Shown: positions 1-8,411 of the stretch, piece by piece
Position numbering within the stretch: the first letter of the stretch is position 1
Layout of the letters: every line of letters begins with the position of its first letter
DNA from: JAUIAI01 sp049680625
GTDB lineage: Bacteria > Pseudomonadota > Gammaproteobacteria > Burkholderiales > Burkholderiaceae_E
Direction of reading: 5' to 3'
DNA: 42,690 bases
Assembly (NCBI GenBank): GCA_049680625.1
Contig: JBAUID010000037.1
Location: 1 to 42,690, forward strand
Translations under genes and position numbers: made by a program
The notes under the pieces: generated by a model
Database searches by the model: none
What the model saw: the letters and a program-made list of their open reading frames with translations, nothing else
What the model was told of the DNA's origin: nothing

Positions 1-6
1 CAGGTG

Positions 7-942
7 TCAGGCGACACCAAGGATTGGGGCAAGGTGACTCGCTTCATCACCTGGTCGTCGAATTGGCGGATTCTTTGGGTCGTAACGAAGGCTTGAAATT
101 TTTTCAGCGAAGTCTTCCGACCGACTCACCAGAAATTCGATGAGGTGATTACGCATTGGGTAGTAATTCGGATGTTTGTGCATATCCTGGCGTTTGCGTC
201 CTTTTGGTAAGGTGTTTTCGACAATTTCACAGACTCTGGCTTGCGGGCCATTTGTCATCAACACAATGCGATCGGCCAGCAGAATGGCTTCGTCAATATC
301 GTGAGTAATCATGAATGTTGTCTGACGTGTCTTCGCAATGATCGACAACAATTCGTCCTGCAATGTGCCGCGGGTTAAGGCGTCCAGTGCTGAAAATGGC
401 TCATCCATTAACAAGATTCGCGGTTCTATCGAAAACGCCCGTGCGATGCCAACCCGTTGCTTCATTCCACCCGACAGTTGCGCCGGCTTCTTGTCTTCCG
501 AACCGGTCAGGTTAACGAGGTCGATATACCGTTGGCACTGTTCTTTGATCCACTCTGCCGGTTTGTCTGGCCAGCGTGAGCGCACTGCAAATTCGATATT
601 GCGCAGTGCTGTTAGCCACGGCATTAATGCATGACCTTGAAAAATAACGGCGCGATCCAGGCTCGGACCAGAAATTTCCCGACCTTCGACAATGACAAAA
701 CCGTCACTGGGTTGGTCCAGCCCTGCCAGGATGTTCAGTAGCGTTGTCTTGCCACATCCAGAATGGCCGATCAGGCAGACGAACTCGCCTTCTGCGACGT
801 TGAACCATACGTCATCGAAGACAACCGTTTTGTCTTTGCCGTCGGGGGTTGGAAATGACTTTTGAAGGCCCTCTATCTGGATTGCCGGTCTGCCGGTGTT
901 TGTCACCGTATCAGTTGCGTCTTTAAGTGTTTTAGTCTGCAT
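7..942 (-). CDS. nrtD: Nitrate-type ABC transporter ATP-binding protein (NrtD-like)
   Basis: ATPase subunit of a nitrate/nitrite/cyanate-type importer, expected on the cytoplasmic face of the NrtB permease. Visible motifs are Walker A GHSGCGKTT, signature LSGGMKQRVGIARA and Walker B ILLMDEPFSALD, followed by the switch His in FMITHDIDEA. About 310 residues is normal for the family. I prefer the ATG at 942 (MQTKTLK), which has GGAG about 10 nt upstream, over the longer ORF from 969. It overlaps the end of the permease gene by 11 nt, so the two are probably translationally coupled. It is the last visible gene of the nrtA-nrtB-nrtD operon. The family is certain; nitrate as substrate is inferred from NrtA. 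Confidence 0.9.
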   Translation of the reverse strand: MQTKTLKDATDTVTNTGRPAIQIEGLQKSFPTPDGKDKTVVFDDVWFNVAEGEFVCLIGHSGCGKTTLLNILAGLDQPSDGFVIVEGREISGPSLDRAVIFQGHALMPWLTALRNIEFAVRSRWPDKPAEWIKEQCQRYIDLVNLTGSEDKKPAQLSGGMKQRVGIARAFSIEPRILLMDEPFSALDALTRGTLQDELLSIIAKTRQTTFMITHDIDEAILLADRIVLMTNGPQARVCEIVENTLPKGRKRQDMHKHPNYYPMRNHLIEFLVSRSEDFAEKISSLRYDPKNPPIRRPGDEASHLAPILGVA

Positions 943-1774
943 AAGTAACGGCTCCGGCAACCCAGGCAAGGGCTAGATCCAACAACATACCAACCAGGCC
1001 AATAAAGAAAATTGCGGTTATTACTCCGGTGATTGACAGGTTGTTCCATTCGTTCCAGACAAAGTAGCCGATGCCCGTGCCACCCACCAACATCTCGGCA
1101 GCAACAATCACCAGCCACGCAATGCCAATTGAGATGCGCATGCCGGTCAGAATAGTTGGGGCCGCAGCTGGCAAGATCACCTTGAAAGCCGTCCGAAGAT
1201 TCGAAACTTCGAGGGTTCGGGCGACGTTCAGCCATTCTTTGCGCACGGCTGACACGCCAAAAATTGTATTGATCAGCATCGGCCAGATTGAACAGATAAA
1301 GATGACAAAGATCGCCGACAAACCCGAGTCTTCAATCGTGTACAAGGCCAGCGGCATCCACGCCAGTGGCGAAACTGGTTTGAGCATTTGCACAAAGGGA
1401 TTAAGCGAACGTTCGAATACCGGAAACATCCCGATGATGAAACCCAGCGGAATGGCAACCAGGGCCGCCAGGAAAAAGCCACTCAACACTCGAAAAATTG
1501 ACCAGGCCAACTGAATACCGATGCCTTTGTCGTTGGGGCCTTTGTCATAAAAAGGGTCAGCAAAATGGCCAAGAATTTCAGCGCCCACATCGGCCGGGGT
1601 CGGCAAAGCCGATTCCCCTTTGGCCGACTTGCCCATGAGCTCAGCATAAGCCGGGTCCATATCCGGCGCAGCTGAGACGTCAGAGATGACATACAAGTGC
1701 CAGATGCCAATGACAAAGGCCAGGATCAGGACTGAGAGCAGGGATGCTCTCATGTTTACCGATGTGGGTTTCAT
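932..1774 (-). CDS. nrtB: Nitrate-type ABC transporter permease (NrtB-like)
   Basis: Inner-membrane permease of the nitrate-type ABC importer, BPD_transp_1 family, about 280 residues with roughly six hydrophobic segments. The cytoplasmic coupling region contains a degenerate EAA-type loop (VARTLEVSNLRTAFKVILP) that docks the ATPase. The open frame extends upstream to a TTG at 1798, but the ATG at 1774 lies 4 nt beyond the nrtA stop and reads MKPTSVNMRASLLS straight into the first membrane segment, so I chose it. It sits between nrtA and nrtD in one tightly packed operon. No damage is seen. Confidence 0.88.
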   Translation of the reverse strand: MKPTSVNMRASLLSVLILAFVIGIWHLYVISDVSAAPDMDPAYAELMGKSAKGESALPTPADVGAEILGHFADPFYDKGPNDKGIGIQLAWSIFRVLSGFFLAALVAIPLGFIIGMFPVFERSLNPFVQMLKPVSPLAWMPLALYTIEDSGLSAIFVIFICSIWPMLINTIFGVSAVRKEWLNVARTLEVSNLRTAFKVILPAAAPTILTGMRISIGIAWLVIVAAEMLVGGTGIGYFVWNEWNNLSITGVITAIFFIGLVGMLLDLALAWVAGAVTYAD

Positions 1775-1778
1775 CAGG

Positions 1779-3182
1779 TCAGGTCCGCTTAATGGCAAAA
1801 CTATCGATGTAGGCTTCCGGCTTGTCCGGATCGAAGGTCTTACCCATCAGCACATAGGTTTTCGACGTGGTTTTCGGCGCGGTTAAACCCATGTCTGCCA
1901 TTACGGCCTGGGCATCTGTTGCCAGGTACACCTGCTTGGCAAGCGCTTCGTAATTCACTTCACCCTTGATATAGCCCCAGCGCTTCATCTGAGTCAGGAT
2001 CCAGATAGCGAACGAGTGGTACGGGAAGGCGTCAAAACCGATTCGGTCGGGATCGTTCTTCACGTTGCCAAGACCATCCGCATAACGACCAGTCAATACT
2101 TGCTGGACAACCGTGGTCGGTTGGTTCAAATAGTTTTTGGGCGATATTGCCTTGGCGATTTCAATGCGATTCGCATGGTCGGCAGAATAGGCTGTCGCAT
2201 CAATAATTGACTTGAACAAAGCCAGGAAGGTATTAGGCGTTTCATCGATGAACTTTTGACTGGCTGCAAATGCGCAGCACGGATGACCTTCCCAGATTTC
2301 TTTGGTCAGCTTGTAAATAAAGCCAACGCCGTCGTACACGGCACGCTGGTTGAACGGGTCCGGCGACAAATATCCATCAAGGTTGCCGGCGCGCAGGTTA
2401 GCCACCATTTCCGGTGGCGGCACAACCCGAATCTGAATGTCCTGATCTGGGTCGAGGCCTGCTTCAGCCACGTAGTAACGCAGCAAGAAGTTGTGCATCG
2501 AGTATTCAAACGGCACGCCAAACTTAAAGCCTTTCCACTGTTTCGGGTCTTGCTTGTCCTTGTGCTTCATTGCCAGGGTAATTGCCTGACCGTTTATGTT
2601 CTCAACCGCCGGCATTGTCCATGGCGTTGCGGTTGATCCGGCCCCGGCGGTGATGGCCAGTGGCATCGGGGTCAACATGTGGGCAGCGTCGTATTCACCC
2701 GATAAAGACTTGTCGCGGGATACTGCCCAACCCGCAGTTTTGATGACGTTAACGTCCAGGCCGTACTTTTTATAGAACTCCAGTGGCTTGGCCATAATGA
2801 TTGGGGTAGCACAGGTAATCGGCACAAAGCCAACGTTCAGGGTTTTCTTTTCAAGTGGCCCCTTCGCATCAACGATTGCGGCTTTGACCTTATCCATTGG
2901 CAGCAGGGTACCGATGGCGGCCGCCGCAGTGCCGGCGCCTACTGCCCGAATAAAGTGGCGACGCTCGGTATCGGTTTTGAACAATCCCTTGAGAATTGCA
3001 GACTCAACACAGGCGGCCAGTTGATTGTCGTGATCCAGCGGGTCGGGGGTGGCTGGGGCAGTTGGTTGCGCCGAGGATGTGCTCAATGCAGCATTGTGCG
3101 CCGCAGCGTTGGCATGGCGTCCGCAGGCGCATCCTGTCCACAGCGGTTTATTCGGATCGTAAAGGTCTGTGAAAATTCCCAT
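1779..3182 (-). CDS. nrtA: Nitrate ABC transporter substrate-binding protein (NrtA-like, Tat-exported)
   Basis: Periplasmic or membrane-tethered binding protein of the NrtA/CmpA family, 467 residues. The mature domain begins near residue 112 with the typical LNVGFVPITCATPIIMAKPL. A twin-arginine motif RRHFIRA at residues 74-80 is followed by an Ala-rich hydrophobic stretch, indicating Tat export. The 70-residue stretch before the twin Arg is unusually long and carries a WTGCACGRH motif (Cys18, Cys20). A ribosome site GGGAGAG precedes the ATG. It is the first gene of the operon and sits downstream of a sigma-54-type promoter and a divergent sigma-54 activator. Nitrate is the most likely ligand; nitrite, cyanate or bicarbonate are alternatives within the family. 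Confidence 0.88.
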   Translation of the reverse strand: MGIFTDLYDPNKPLWTGCACGRHANAAAHNAALSTSSAQPTAPATPDPLDHDNQLAACVESAILKGLFKTDTERRHFIRAVGAGTAAAAIGTLLPMDKVKAAIVDAKGPLEKKTLNVGFVPITCATPIIMAKPLEFYKKYGLDVNVIKTAGWAVSRDKSLSGEYDAAHMLTPMPLAITAGAGSTATPWTMPAVENINGQAITLAMKHKDKQDPKQWKGFKFGVPFEYSMHNFLLRYYVAEAGLDPDQDIQIRVVPPPEMVANLRAGNLDGYLSPDPFNQRAVYDGVGFIYKLTKEIWEGHPCCAFAASQKFIDETPNTFLALFKSIIDATAYSADHANRIEIAKAISPKNYLNQPTTVVQQVLTGRYADGLGNVKNDPDRIGFDAFPYHSFAIWILTQMKRWGYIKGEVNYEALAKQVYLATDAQAVMADMGLTAPKTTSKTYVLMGKTFDPDKPEAYIDSFAIKRT

Positions 3183-3241
3183 TTTTTTGTTCTCTCCCTG
3201 GCCGTCCGCGACATGCGGCTTGCGGCGTCTCCCTTTGCTAT

Positions 3242-3257
3242 ATCAAGAGTCGTGCCA
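3242..3257 (-). promoter_or_regulatory. Sigma-54 (-24/-12) promoter for nrtABD
   Basis: On the minus strand the sequence is TGGCACGACTCTTGAT. This matches the RpoN consensus TGGCACG-N4-TTGCW with correct spacing and one difference (TTGA for TTGC). It lies about 60 nt upstream of the nrtA start codon, and a sigma-54 activator gene is divergent next door. Confidence 0.72.
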
Positions 3258-3332
3258 GAATTTGGGGTTCACAAAAAGATAGGAAAAACAATGAGTTAAG
3301 AGGCTTTTAAGGAATCTTCCATTTCAGTTTAT

Positions 3333-3350
3333 TTTACGAAATTTAGTAAA
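3333..3350. promoter_or_regulatory. Near-palindromic operator/enhancer element, copy 1
   Basis: The 18-mer TTTACGAAATTTAGTAAA reads the same on the opposite strand except for one symmetric mismatch pair (TTTAC-k-AAATTT-m-GTAAA), as expected for a dimeric regulator site. It lies about 76 nt upstream of the -24 element of the nrt promoter, a usual position for sigma-54 enhancer sites. A second copy lies 39 bp away. The binding protein is inferred to be the adjacent activator. Confidence 0.6.
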
Positions 3351-3372
3351 TTACGTGCAATTACTATTGAAA

Positions 3373-3388
3373 TTACGAAATTTAGTGT
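3373..3388. promoter_or_regulatory. Operator/enhancer element, copy 2
   Basis: TTACGAAATTTAGTGT shares 14 contiguous bases with copy 1 at 3334-3347. Its right half-site is degraded (GTGT for GTAA). It ends 4 nt before the ATG at 3393 of the sigma-54 activator, so occupancy could also block that gene's own expression. Confidence 0.55.
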
Positions 3389-3392
3389 ACAA

Positions 3393-5528
3393 ATGGCCGC
3401 TTGCCCCGTGGGCGCAAACAAGGAGAGTTGTCTTGAAACAAGCGGTTGGTCTCACCTGGGCATGTCGGTTATGGCGAGATTGAACGTCAGCCGCATGCCT
3501 GATTCAGAAGACGGGTATGTGGGGCCAGGAGAAGCGGCCCAGCTATGGAATCGCGCATTGAATCGGTCGGAGTCGGCCGTCGCCATTATCGAGCCCTCCC
3601 GCGATCGCGTGCTGCAGTTCAACCGGGCGTTGGCTGAAGTCACCGGTCTCGCTGGTCACGAGATCAAGTCGCTTGCGGCCAGCGGGTTATTTCCAAATCA
3701 AATTGCCGAGCTGACCGCGTTTACGATCGAGTGCATGGATCGAGGTACCGCCTGGACGAGCGAATTAGCACTACGACGACGCGACGGCCAGCAACTGCCG
3801 GTCGAAGTGTTTGCGTCGCATACGTTGCACGATGGCCGTGACCTGATATTTCTTCAGTGCTTTGATCTGAAAAAGAACAAAGTGCGCCGCGCGAAAGTCG
3901 ATATTGATCAGTTTTACCGCAGTGGTCAGCCCCAGGAGAACCGCTTCGAGGCCGTATTTCGAGAACTGGAGCGAGGCAATCAGCTAATTTTGCATGCGGC
4001 GGGCGAAGGCATCTACGGTGTAGATGCCCGCGGCCGATTGACCTTTGTCAACCCAGCGGCAGAACGCATGCTTGGCTGGAAAGAAAACGAACTTATTGGT
4101 CAGAACGGCCATAGCCTGCTGCATCACAGTTATGCCAATGGGGATCCATACCCCCATCATGCTTGCCCGATATACGCGGCTTTTGAAGAGAGCCGTATCT
4201 TCAAAGTCGACGATGAAGTGTTCTGGCGAAAGGATGGGACCAGCTTCCCGGTTGAATATACCAGCACACCGATCCAGGAAAAGGGACGTGCTCTGGGAGC
4301 AGTCGTTGTCTTTCGCGATGTGACCGAACAGAAGAAGGCGAGTGCTCAGCTGCAAGGGGCACTGAAAGAAGTTGAGGCACTCAAATTGCGTCTCGAACAG
4401 GAAAACGCTTATCTCAAAGATGAGCTGCATTCCGGGAACCAGCATCACGAAATTGTCGGTGGCAGCCAGAGGGTCCGGCACATTATCAGCCAGATTGAGC
4501 TTGTTGCACCAACCGATGCGAGCGTACTCATTACCGGTCAGTCGGGTACCGGCAAAGAGTTGATTGCGCGCGCAATTCATTACGCTAGCCACCGTGCGGA
4601 CCGACCGTTGATACGAGTGAATTGTGCGTCGATTCCGCGGGATTTGTTTGAAAGTGAGTTTTTCGGTCACGTCCGCGGCGCGTTTACCGGCGCTGTGGCG
4701 CAGCGGGTTGGTCGCTTCGAACTGGCTGATGGCGGCACGATATTCCTGGACGAAGTGGGTGAAATTCCGCTTGAGCAACAGGGCAAGTTGTTGCGCATAT
4801 TGCAGGAGCAACAGTTCGAGCGCGTTGGTGATCCGGTGACCCGGCAAATTGATGTGCGGGTCATCGCGGCCACCAATCGTGATTTGCAGGAAGAAGTCGC
4901 GCAGCGGCGCTTTCGCGAAGACTTGTACTTCCGGTTGAACGTGTTCCCTATCCATTCCCCGCCGTTGAATGAACGCCTGGAGGACATCGGGCAGCTGGCA
5001 TCCTTGTTCGTGCGCCGGGTTTGCGCCCAAATGAATAAGCCGGAACTTTCCATTAGCGTGGCTGATGTCGAACGAATGAAACGCTATGCCTGGCCGGGTA
5101 ATATTCGGGAGCTGCAAAATCTGATCGAACGGGCCGTTATTATTTCGACCGGTAATCGCCTACGCTTGGATATTCCGGCGTCGATATCCGTATCATCATC
5201 CGCCGCAGTGCGTGAGCGGGTAACTGGTGCCGAGAAAATGGATGCCGGAATAGATGCCGGAATAGATGCCGAATTCGATACCGGACCGGGTGTCAGGACA
5301 GCCGATGGTTTTTTTGGTGTTAGCCAGCCGGACAATCCGTCCGTGCTCACCGAATCTGAAGGGCGATTGAGCCAACGCGACAACTTGCTGGCCGCTTTAC
5401 GGCAGTGCCAGGGTAAAGTGTCTGGCACTGGTGGGGCTGCGCGACTGCTTGGGCTGAAACCAACCACTTTATATTCGCGCATTAAGCGACATCAAATTGA
5501 TGTTCGTCAATTTAAGTCAACTTCTTAG
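3393..5528 (+). CDS. PAS-PAS sigma-54-dependent transcriptional activator
   Basis: Enhancer-binding activator of RNA polymerase sigma-54, 711 residues. Order: N-terminal PAS (about 55-160), second PAS (about 195-315, starting LILHAAGEGIYGVDARG), a short coiled linker, AAA+ domain (about 350-580) with Walker A GQSGTGKE, intact sigma-54 contact loop GAFTGA and Walker B GGTIFLDEVGEIP, then a C-terminal Fis-type helix-turn-helix (GGAARLLGLKPTTLYSRIKRH). There is no receiver domain, so the signal is probably sensed by the PAS domains. The start is uncertain: ATG 3393 is the longest, while ATGs at 3462 or 3471 begin closer to the first PAS. It is divergent from nrtA, which has a sigma-54-type promoter, so it is very likely the local regulator. 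A 12-bp in-frame repeat (GATGCCGGAATA, 5241-5270) lengthens the linker before the HTH. Confidence 0.9.
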   Translation: MAACPVGANKESCLETSGWSHLGMSVMARLNVSRMPDSEDGYVGPGEAAQLWNRALNRSESAVAIIEPSRDRVLQFNRALAEVTGLAGHEIKSLAASGLFPNQIAELTAFTIECMDRGTAWTSELALRRRDGQQLPVEVFASHTLHDGRDLIFLQCFDLKKNKVRRAKVDIDQFYRSGQPQENRFEAVFRELERGNQLILHAAGEGIYGVDARGRLTFVNPAAERMLGWKENELIGQNGHSLLHHSYANGDPYPHHACPIYAAFEESRIFKVDDEVFWRKDGTSFPVEYTSTPIQEKGRALGAVVVFRDVTEQKKASAQLQGALKEVEALKLRLEQENAYLKDELHSGNQHHEIVGGSQRVRHIISQIELVAPTDASVLITGQSGTGKELIARAIHYASHRADRPLIRVNCASIPRDLFESEFFGHVRGAFTGAVAQRVGRFELADGGTIFLDEVGEIPLEQQGKLLRILQEQQFERVGDPVTRQIDVRVIAATNRDLQEEVAQRRFREDLYFRLNVFPIHSPPLNERLEDIGQLASLFVRRVCAQMNKPELSISVADVERMKRYAWPGNIRELQNLIERAVIISTGNRLRLDIPASISVSSSAAVRERVTGAEKMDAGIDAGIDAEFDTGPGVRTADGFFGVSQPDNPSVLTESEGRLSQRDNLLAALRQCQGKVSGTGGAARLLGLKPTTLYSRIKRHQIDVRQFKSTS

Positions 5529-5537
5529 CGCCATCAC

Positions 5538-5559
5538 CCGGAAAAACAGGTTTATCCGG
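5538..5559. terminator. Stem-loop between convergent genes
   Basis: An imperfect hairpin (CCGGA...TCCGG outer stem, AAAC/GTTT inner stem, one mismatch) sits between the stop of the sigma-54 activator and the stop of the convergent permease, partly overlapping the latter's stop codon. It has no long T tail on either strand, so terminator function is only plausible. Confidence 0.3.
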
Positions 5560-7354
5560 TACCGTAACGAAACACCAGCGATGCTGTCAGTATCGGAATC
5601 AAAATAACAAACAATGGCAGGCCAACCTTCGGGAAGTCGTTAAACCGGTAACCGGCAGCAGCCATGACCAAGAGATTGGTCTGATAAGCCATTGGCGTCA
5701 GAAAGCACATGTTGGCGCCAAATAATACCGCCAGTACCAATGGCTCGGCGGGTACCCCTAAAGTGCTGGCCAGTTGCAGGGCAAGCGGGGTCATAATGGC
5801 TGCCGCGGCATTGTTCGAGACAAAATTTGTCAGTACGCCGGTAATTGTCAGGATCAGTGCAACCGTACCGGCTAGCGGCCAGCCCGAGGTCCATTGGGCA
5901 ACAAACATCGCAACCGATTCCATTGCACCGGTACGCACCAGCGCATCACCGAGCGCTATAGAAGAAGCCACGATCAGTACGATGCGCCATTCGACTGATC
6001 GTTCGACGTCTTCCCAGTTTAAAACCCGGGTGGCAACGCAGGTCAGAACGCCGGCAACTGATGACACGGCAATGGGCAGGATCTTAAACACCGCCAACAG
6101 AATGACCGCCAGAAAAATGATCAGAGCCAGGGCTGCGTCGCGGGTGGCGCGCCGGCGCAGCGGTTCACCGACTGGCACGAGCGATAAAAGCTGTGTTGCC
6201 CGACCAATCCGGTCTTCTGATCCTTCGAGTAACAGCGAATCGCCGGCGGCAATTGGCATGTACTTCACATCCATGACTTGGCGCGAGCTGGAGTCGAGCG
6301 CACTCAGCCCGGCAACCCGGATGTTGTAGCGCCACTCGATCGCGCTGTCGCGAACTGTTTTGCCAACAATTGGGCTTCCAGCCGATACAACACAGCGCCG
6401 GGCGATGACTTGTTCGCCACGGTCTGCATCGTTGGGTGTGCCACCACGCTCTTCGGGGTGAGACAAACCCAGCGCGTCTTCCGCGGCCTGCAAGTCTTTG
6501 GCGTTGCCGGCAAGAATCAGCATGTCACCGCGCCGTACCCGCGCGGTTGGAAAGCGCGTGACTTCACGGTCGCTGCGCATTAAATGTCTAATCGTGACGT
6601 TGCGGCCGAGTTTCCCTTTAATTTCGTACAACATCGCGTCAACTACTGCGCTGTCGGCAGTGACTTGCAGCGATGTCAGGAACAAGGCTTCTTCTTCGGT
6701 TGGCGCCGCGCGGTCGGCATTACGTAGCAACCACGGCGCCACGGTTAACAAATACACCAGGCCAACTGCGGCTGCCGGCAGGGCAATCAGGTAAAAGTCG
6801 AAGAAGTCAAAGCGCGGCCCGCCGTTGTCCGCCGATAAGGCGTTGACCAGCAGATTGGTTGATGTGCCGATAGCCGTCATCATGCCGCCGAGGATGACTG
6901 CGTAGTTCATCGGCATCAGCATGGCACCGGCTGAAGCGCCGGTTTGGGCCGCCGCCCCAAGAATGATTGGCATCAACATCACCACAACCGGGGTGTCGTT
7001 CAGGAAACCACTGATCGCAAATCCGCCGACCAAGACCGCAGAAAACGCGAGTTTCGGGAAACTCGTGAGTGCACTGGACAGCAGGGTTGATACTGGTTGT
7101 AGTGCCCCGCTGACAATGAGTGATTTGCCCAGCACCATCAGTGCAACAATGGCCACCAGGGCTTCGCTGGCAAAGCCGGAGAATGCCGCCGCGACCGGAT
7201 TGGCCGTGGTGCCATCTGGTCCGTTGCCACTTACCAATGCGTAAACCAGGGCGAGGGCAGTAATTACCGCCAATGATATGGATTGCAGGCTGAACCGGTT
7301 GCTTGCGTAAGCTGCCAGCGACGCCAGCAAAATTAAAGTGACCCAGACTGTCAT
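5552..7354 (-). CDS. SLC13/DASS-type permease with two TrkA-C (RCK_C) domains
   Basis: Inner-membrane transporter, 600 residues, of the divalent anion:sodium symporter class in which two membrane halves flank a pair of cytosolic TrkA-C domains. Repeat hallmarks are FLNDTPVVVMLMPI and AIGTSTNLLVNAL in the first half, and TNFVSNNAAAAIMTPLA in the second. The central segment contains GKLGRNVTIRHLMRSDREVTRFP and a later copy around IVGKTVRDSAIEWRYNIRV, typical of RCK_C modules. Relatives carry di/tricarboxylates, sulfate or other anions; the substrate cannot be read here. Its start overlaps the Sir2 stop by 4 nt (ATGA), so the two genes form an operon. Full length, no damage seen. Confidence 0.85.
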   Translation of the reverse strand: MTVWVTLILLASLAAYASNRFSLQSISLAVITALALVYALVSGNGPDGTTANPVAAAFSGFASEALVAIVALMVLGKSLIVSGALQPVSTLLSSALTSFPKLAFSAVLVGGFAISGFLNDTPVVVMLMPIILGAAAQTGASAGAMLMPMNYAVILGGMMTAIGTSTNLLVNALSADNGGPRFDFFDFYLIALPAAAVGLVYLLTVAPWLLRNADRAAPTEEEALFLTSLQVTADSAVVDAMLYEIKGKLGRNVTIRHLMRSDREVTRFPTARVRRGDMLILAGNAKDLQAAEDALGLSHPEERGGTPNDADRGEQVIARRCVVSAGSPIVGKTVRDSAIEWRYNIRVAGLSALDSSSRQVMDVKYMPIAAGDSLLLEGSEDRIGRATQLLSLVPVGEPLRRRATRDAALALIIFLAVILLAVFKILPIAVSSVAGVLTCVATRVLNWEDVERSVEWRIVLIVASSIALGDALVRTGAMESVAMFVAQWTSGWPLAGTVALILTITGVLTNFVSNNAAAAIMTPLALQLASTLGVPAEPLVLAVLFGANMCFLTPMAYQTNLLVMAAAGYRFNDFPKVGLPLFVILIPILTASLVFRYGTG

Positions 7355-8172
7355 GCCGTCATCCCGGTTACCGCGGGCAAGACCTCGTCACACGCGCTAT
7401 CAATTTTTAAAGTGAGTAAGTCATCGGCCCGACCGACCCCCCGGGTTACCGAGGCAATTGGCAGTCCAAGCTGAGCCGCATGGCGTGCAAAACGAAAACC
7501 CGAGAACACCATCAGCGAGCTGCCAACGATTAACAAGGCGTCAGAGGATTCCAGTGCCGTTGTTGCCGCCTGTACCCGGTCACGTGGAACCGATTCACCA
7601 AAGAATACGACGTCCGGTTTCAGAATGCCTTTGCAGTGAGTGCAGGCCGGCAACAGAAAGTCCGAAAAGTCGGTTTCGTCGATGTCAGCGTCACCATCAG
7701 GCGCCACTTCGACCCGTCGGGTTGCCCAGTTCGGGTTCATCTCGGACAGGATTTGCTGAAAGCTGTCGCGTTCGCTGCGCTCGCGGCATTGAAGACAGAT
7801 CACGGCGTCAATGCGGCCGTGTAAGTCGACCACGTTTTGTGCGCCAGCCTTTTGGTGCAGGCCGTCGACATTTTGGGTAACGAGCAGGCTTATCCGGCCG
7901 GTGGCTTCGAGCGTATTCAATGCATGATGGGCGCTGTTGGGGCGCGCATTGCGGATGACTGGCCAGCCAACCAAGGAACGCGCCCAGTATCGGCGACGCG
8001 CGGCTTCACTGTCGATAAATGCCTGGTATGTCATGGGTTGCGGTCGCTTCCAATGCCCTGCGGTATCCCGATAGTCGGGAATACCCGAGCCCGTACTGCA
8101 TCCGGCCCCGGTCAGTACAAAAAGACGCGGGTGTGCGTCAATAAACGCCTGCAGCGCTGTTGCCGATGCCAT
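7351..8172 (-). CDS. NAD-dependent protein deacylase, Sir2 family (SIRT4-like, class II)
   Basis: Sirtuin of 273 residues from ATG 8172; the open frame runs on to 8388, but that stretch is low-complexity and outside the family. NAD-binding TGAGCSTGSGIPDYRD (residues 21-36) and TQNVDGLHQKAG (99-110), catalytic His118 in DLHGR, and a zinc site at Cys126/Cys129 and Cys177/Cys180 are all present. The GSGIPDYRD wording matches class II sirtuins, the SIRT4 type. It probably removes acyl groups from lysines of metabolic enzymes in the cytoplasm. It is translationally coupled to the downstream SLC13-type permease, an uncommon partnership whose meaning is unclear. Confidence 0.9.
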   Translation of the reverse strand: MASATALQAFIDAHPRLFVLTGAGCSTGSGIPDYRDTAGHWKRPQPMTYQAFIDSEAARRRYWARSLVGWPVIRNARPNSAHHALNTLEATGRISLLVTQNVDGLHQKAGAQNVVDLHGRIDAVICLQCRERSERDSFQQILSEMNPNWATRRVEVAPDGDADIDETDFSDFLLPACTHCKGILKPDVVFFGESVPRDRVQAATTALESSDALLIVGSSLMVFSGFRFARHAAQLGLPIASVTRGVGRADDLLTLKIDSACDEVLPAVTGMTA

Positions 8173-8271
8173 TACCCGCTGGCCGGGGAACTTAATAACA
8201 GACCGGCCCGGAACCAACCGGGGCCTCGCGCTGGCGAAGCGGGCTGAAATCCAGAGAATTGATGTAATAAC

Positions 8272-8316
8272 GGCAACCGACGCAACCGACGCAACAGACC
8301 TAATGGACGCAACCAA
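8272..8316. repeat. 9-bp tandem repeat upstream of sir2
   Basis: Three consecutive 9-mers (GGCAACCGA, CGCAACCGA, CGCAACAGA; 8272-8298), a diverged unit, then CGCAACCAA. The repeat lies between the divergent Sir2 and enolase-superfamily genes. It creates the artefactual N-terminal extension of the Sir2 frame. No function is evident. Confidence 0.6.
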
Positions 8317-8411
8317 GGCAAAATGTATGACATACGCTATGTTAGCTTGCGGTTTGATCCGGCAGGCTGAGTCCAGCCGGGTATTCACGAGAATTCAACT
8401 AGAGACGCCCA

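Noticed and set aside
3984..5117. Long open frame of 377 codons opposite the sigma-54 activator
   Set aside because: It is the antisense shadow of the AAA+ coding sequence; its translation shows no domain and it has no ribosome site.
8173..8388. Sir2 frame extended to 8388 with an ASVASVAS-type N-terminus
   Set aside because: The extension translates a 9-bp tandem repeat, has no family similarity, and the ATG at 8172 begins at the normal sirtuin N-terminus.
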